A stretch of DNA of 64,000 nt, taken from positions 75,492-139,491 of the forward strand of contig NMRB01000571.1 in NCBI GenBank assembly GCA_002633025.1, written 5' to 3'. Shown here piece after piece: positions 60,070-64,000 of the stretch. The notes under the pieces are model-generated. The model was not told the origin of the DNA and ran no database searches. It worked only from the letters and a program-made list of their open reading frames with translations. The position numbers and the translations under genes were made by a program. Source of the stretch: Notospermus geniculatus. Taxonomy: Eukaryota; Nemertea; Pilidiophora; Heteronemertea; Lineidae. Positions within the stretch are counted from its first letter, which is position 1. The number at the start of each line of letters is the position of its first letter.

Positions 60070-61643
60070 GAGTTGCAACTGGGAAAAAAATGATTACGGT
60101 AGCATTTCACTGTGATTTGACTTCTCATGCTGTCTTCCTGATGACAGCGATATTTTCATAAAGTTTGTGAGTGAAATTTGTTGTACCGTACAAAGAAGTC
60201 ATTGACTATTGTATCTAAGATTTCATCTTAATGTGACCAACATATGTACTTTTTAATTTCCCTGCAGTTACAGACATTTTAATGTATTTTGTGATAAGCT
60301 GTACAGTATTTAAAGAGCACTTTTGAAGTGTCCTGTATCTTGGATTGAAATCATTAATGCACGTCAGAAAAGAGAATGGTGCGGAAGAGATTTTAATAAA
60401 TAACTCAACTGTGGTAACTTCATTTTTTCTTTGCGTGAATTTCTTCTTTTGTGGATGTGTCACTGTCAAGTGGGTAGTGGATTTGAAATCTTCTAGACTA
60501 ATAAACCAAGGCGTGGATGCCATGAAATGTTTGTGGTAGTGGGAACTATCATGTCAGCGAGTTCATTCAACGTACAGAAGTAGAGTTATCATTGTGACAA
60601 CTGGACGGTCTATCAGAGTGTCAAGTCCTCTTGAAATGAAATGAAAACTCTGAACTCGCCCCTCACTGCAAGTGGCAGAGTGGATATTTGAATGGACAGT
60701 TGAAATCTGCTCAGTCTGGCCACTTCTACTGAAGGTGAACTCCAATGATTCTGTCCCTAGTTAATGGACTGAATGTCAATGTTGCTATTTCCAGATAGGC
60801 CGCATGAATCCTAGGAAGGGACGATCTGGAGATGAGGAGCTTACGCTGGAGGGATGCAGGACCTCTGTCAAGTGTTTGAACATTGGAGCACTGGTCTGAT
60901 GACCTTCGCATGTCCTCGTAATCAGATGGAGCCAATCGGCCTGCCTATTTGTGTTGTGTTCTTAATGTATCTTCAGGGGTCTCTTACAGCTGATGAAATT
61001 GAATCAAGAAGACCAAATTTAAGTGATTTAACACTTAAGTGATGGGTTAACACTTATGTGGAGGGACCAACTACATGTACTGTTATTGATATGGTTCCTG
61101 CTGCTAGTCAAAAATGAAAGTCACAGCACTACTGCACTGGCTGGTATCAGTGTACATGTATGTATTTCACTCTATGTCTTTGCCTGTCCTTGACTGCACC
61201 TTCCTTGGAAGAGGTGGTCCTCCTGGTTTGTTTTGGTTTCAAGCATTTAGTTCTCTGCATTTTTGAGATTATATTACACTTGGTTGAAGTTTTATTTTAA
61301 GTTTACTAGGATTGCGCACAACATGTGTCTGTAGGCCTATATCTATCTGATCCAAGGACCTTGTTCACAGATAATATGTCGGAGGTCTGTCTACTGGTGT
61401 TAAACTTCTGTGCCTACACATACCATTTTCATGGTCAGTTTGTTTTTGCATGTCATTTTATTTTGCGTGCTGTCGCTTCCCAATGGGAAAGAAAATGTAG
61501 TCTACATGTATGTAGATGTTCACAGCACCACGGAAACTGTAATATCTTCATGGCACCAAAGATTGTAATTTAAGTTTGTTATGATAAGCATTTTGAAGTG
61601 ATACTGTACAGAATGATGTATAATAATGTCATAAGGTTTCGTC

Positions 61644-61649
61644 AATAAA
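61644..61649 (+). terminator. Candidate distal poly(A) signal for SLC35E1
   Basis: AATAAA sits on the plus strand about 6 kb past the SLC35E1 stop and upstream of the convergent PPP1R8 end. If used, the 3' UTR would include the 58-59 kb transposon. Nearer hexamers exist at 59660 and 60395. Confidence 0.25.
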
Positions 61650-62120
61650 ACACCTGAATACCGTATCAGTGGTGTCTTATTCCGCAGAGTCCTAAGAAGT
61701 CTTTCAGGCACATTACTCATCTGATGACAAGAAACCGCCAAATGCAATTGCGGTCTATGATTCTACAGGTACCGTACCGCATTTGTTCTTCCCTATAATC
61801 CGTAGAAGAGATGAGCACTGGCAAGCAGCCTGACCGCATGATTGATCACCAACACTAACAGCATTTGTTGTGAATGTGCCTTTACACTTGCACCCCTCGT
61901 AGGCCTCCTCAAACCAAGGCGAATATCTTGCAGTCTCCAGCTCATTCTCTAAATCTGCAGATGCAATTATAATTGACATCTGACTCCTTCTAAGAAGTGT
62001 TGTGTTTCAACTGGATTATGGTCGAATGCTTAGCAACCTGGAGTATGAGTTTCAATGGATGGGACAATTCTACAAGATATCAAGTTCCCACAACTACAAC
62101 AAAAGTACAGTAAAATCATG

Positions 62121-62126
62121 TTTATT
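62121..62126 (-). terminator. Candidate poly(A) signal for PPP1R8
   Basis: TTTATT on the plus strand reads AATAAA on the minus strand, about 800 bases after the PPP1R8 stop codon. Another such hexamer is at 62363-62368. Either would keep the transcript end clear of SLC35E1. Confidence 0.3.
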
Positions 62127-62923
62127 TTTCCCGATTGGAGATGTGTTACTCCACATATTTTACGCAGCGATGTAACAATACAGATGCAAGGCAGTGACAC
62201 ACATAGTTGAGGAATTCTATGATTTCTCAGCCACTGAGACAGAATCTGCTGCCAAGATATGAGGGTATCAAAATAACCTTGTGTAAGACAGTGGACACAA
62301 AAATGAACCAAGATGAACTGGCAATGCCAGACATCTGTGACCTTACAACCAAGATTTTGGCCTTTATTCTTCACAAGACTGATATCAAATGACACACTTT
62401 GAAGTACATTGCCTGGCAGGCAGATCCCAGCCTCTTTTCTCCTTTCTTGGTTGATATCCACCAACCCATTTCTAATCTTTGGCAAAGTTTGCACACACAT
62501 ACTCGCTGTACTTGCAGATAACTCCTGAGTGTACTCCTCGTCGGCACATATTAACCGACTCGCTCCTCGCTTGACAGACTTCATTGTCAATTCCAACTCC
62601 TCATGCAACACCCCACTCCAGTACCCCTGACCTTCTAGTCATTCCATCATTTCAGGCAAGTTGTGACAGTGTTTGGTTGGTAAAATACACTATGAACACA
62701 ATTACAGAAATACAAATGACTGATTAATTGCTGGAGGCAATCGCTGATGTTGGGTAGTTCGAAGTGCAGAGCCAGACAGCCCACGTCCTGGCGGGGATGC
62801 ATCCGCTCCATCTCCATTCCCGAATGACTCAGCAGCTGCACAGACAGCTGATTTCACAAGAACACCACAACTCTTCCAGCAAGACTTCATCATGTTTATA
62901 ACACTGGATAAAATATCCATATT

Positions 62924-63990
62924 TCACACAAGTAATGATGGAGCAGGTTTCTTCCCAGGCCATGCTTCCTTCGCGTATTTCTTTTTCTTTGGTTCTTTCG
63001 AAAGATCCTCCTGAACAACACTGATAGGTGGTGCCAAATTCACTGGCATAATGTTCGTATGTATGGGTTCAATATCGGGAGCGAGATTGGGAACAGGCAG
63101 TCCTAATTTAGCTGCTATACTCAGTGTGCCCAGAGATGATGTTGGGAGATGATGATCATCACCAGAACCTGGGAGGTCGCCGTAAAGGTCGTGATGATGA
63201 TAGGATGGGTCATGTGGCTTTTTGCCAAACGGGTCTGGTCCAATACCGAGGGGTGGATTTTCCAACCGCATTTTCTGGAAGTATAAAACACAAAATCATT
63301 AAGTGGGATTTTTTATCTTGATTTCCAGGGTCCTTAAAAGAACTCATGCCATTTACGGTCCCCTCATGCTGGTTACAAGACAATATGAGGGAGCCAATAT
63401 TATTTGTCTGGACCCAGGTGTTTCAGGGTGAACCTATCCGTGAAGTTTTTCCATGTGCTTAAAATGAATGATACTGGCTGACGGATAGCAAAACTTATAC
63501 TCGTCAGCTTACCAAAACTCATGACATTGACAAGCTTACCTTTGTTGGTATAACCCTTGTCTGAATAAGATTTCTAAACCGCCCAATGCTGGGGTCAATA
63601 TCCTCTGTAAACAAGAGCAATGGAAGCAGGTGAGTCTTAATGTATCATCATATTCAATGCTACAACAGAGATGTGGGAGAGAGACAAGGTGCACCAGTGT
63701 ATAAAATGAAGATATCCAGTGGCCGACAACTGACCACTTTTGTAAATTTGTACTGAGGGGTGCATACATAAAGCATATTCATGTTTCATGCCATTACAGC
63801 AGGCTAGAACACTTCCAGGAAAGAGCCGACTGCTTTCTTGTCCTTTACCTGGGTTGATAATTTCTTCCTCTTCATTAAACTTGACACGTGTAGCTGCTCT
63901 TTTTCGTTTCAAGGGATTTTTCGTATTGTCTGGTAAATCTCCCATATTTGTGACACGTCGATTATGAGCTGTGTTGAACTCTGTCAAGTT
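62924..63990 (-). CDS. PPP1R8: Nuclear inhibitor of protein phosphatase 1 (NIPP1), 3' part
   Basis: Nuclear regulatory and targeting subunit of PP1 that links the phosphatase to splicing and chromatin partners. Three coding exons on the minus strand, 63990-63849, 63604-63540 and 63274-62924, join in phase and encode the last 185 residues. The N-terminal FHA domain must lie beyond the window end; the first exon here has a clean acceptor (TTTGCAG) at its start. Visible signatures are NLTEFNTAHNRRV, a basic patch KRKRAATRVKF containing the PP1-docking RVxF motif (RVKF) followed by acidic NEEEEIINPEDIDPSIGRFR, then PVPNLAPDIEP, and the conserved C-terminus KKKKYAKEAWPGKKPAPSLL. The last exon adds a His/Asp/Gly-rich linker unlike the vertebrate one. 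Convergent with SLC35E1. Confidence 0.95.
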
Positions 63991-64000
63991 CTGCAAAGCA

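Larger units (their letters stand above)
55639..62923. other. SLC35E1 3' region and convergent intergenic with PPP1R8
   Basis: No coding gene is supported over 7.3 kb. It contains the SLC35E1 3' UTR from the left and the PPP1R8 3' UTR from the right, plus elements at 57016-57162, 58076-59372 and 59894-60069. Plus-strand AATAAA hexamers occur at 59660, 60395 and 61644. The 193-codon minus frame at 62030-62611 lies just beyond the PPP1R8 stop, has no family resemblance and is most likely 3' UTR. Confidence 0.55.

Noticed and set aside
62030-62611. 193-codon minus-strand open frame
   Set aside because: It follows the PPP1R8 stop codon on the same strand, shows no recognisable domain and is best explained as 3' UTR.

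Overview
The window is nuclear DNA from an animal, most likely a marine invertebrate. The genes are split by GT-AG introns and encode animal proteins. The non-coding DNA is packed with short inverted-repeat transposons. Two palindromic octamers, TAGGCCTA and TACATGTA, recur throughout; I associate this with echinoderm/hemichordate-like and some lophotrochozoan genomes, so the phylum is a guess. No bacterial, viral or CRISPR features were seen.

Layout. Positions 1-18962 are a gene-poor upstream region with MITE-like foldbacks and a doublet of CTCF-like motifs at 11.7 kb. A two-exon DMRT transcription factor of the Dmrt4/5 (DMRTA) type lies at 18963-32733 (+): exon 1 carries the DM zinc-binding domain, then comes a 12.5 kb intron, then exon 2 with the DMA domain. 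Positions 32734-40271 are gene-free 3' flank. Five valine tRNA genes sit at 40272-41308, three on the minus strand and two on the plus strand (four AAC, one TAC), in a partly palindromic array. Positions 41309-47724 are gene-free and include a near-identical 690 bp tandem duplicate joined exactly at an N, which suggests an assembly artefact.

The last 17 kb is a denser block of three genes. Fukutin (FKTN) is complete on the minus strand: 8 coding exons, 459 residues, 47725-52191. SLC35E1 is complete on the plus strand: 6 coding exons, 413 residues, 52980-55638. These two are divergent, with 788 bp between their start codons. The 3' half of PPP1R8/NIPP1 lies on the minus strand (62924-63990), convergent with SLC35E1, and its 5' part continues beyond the window.

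The genes do not form a pathway. FKTN and SLC35E1 both concern Golgi/secretory carbohydrate biology (FKTN is a ribitol-phosphate transferase; SLC35E1 is an orphan sugar-phosphate/nucleotide-sugar transporter-like protein), so sharing a promoter region is plausible but unproven. DMRT is a developmental regulator in a gene desert. CTCF-like motifs in convergent orientation at 11.7 kb and 46.7 kb would bracket that desert. I did not find a clearly undescribed system. The most unusual items are the CTCF-like bracketing, the long near-perfect palindromes and a TIR element built around repeats of a 17 bp motif.
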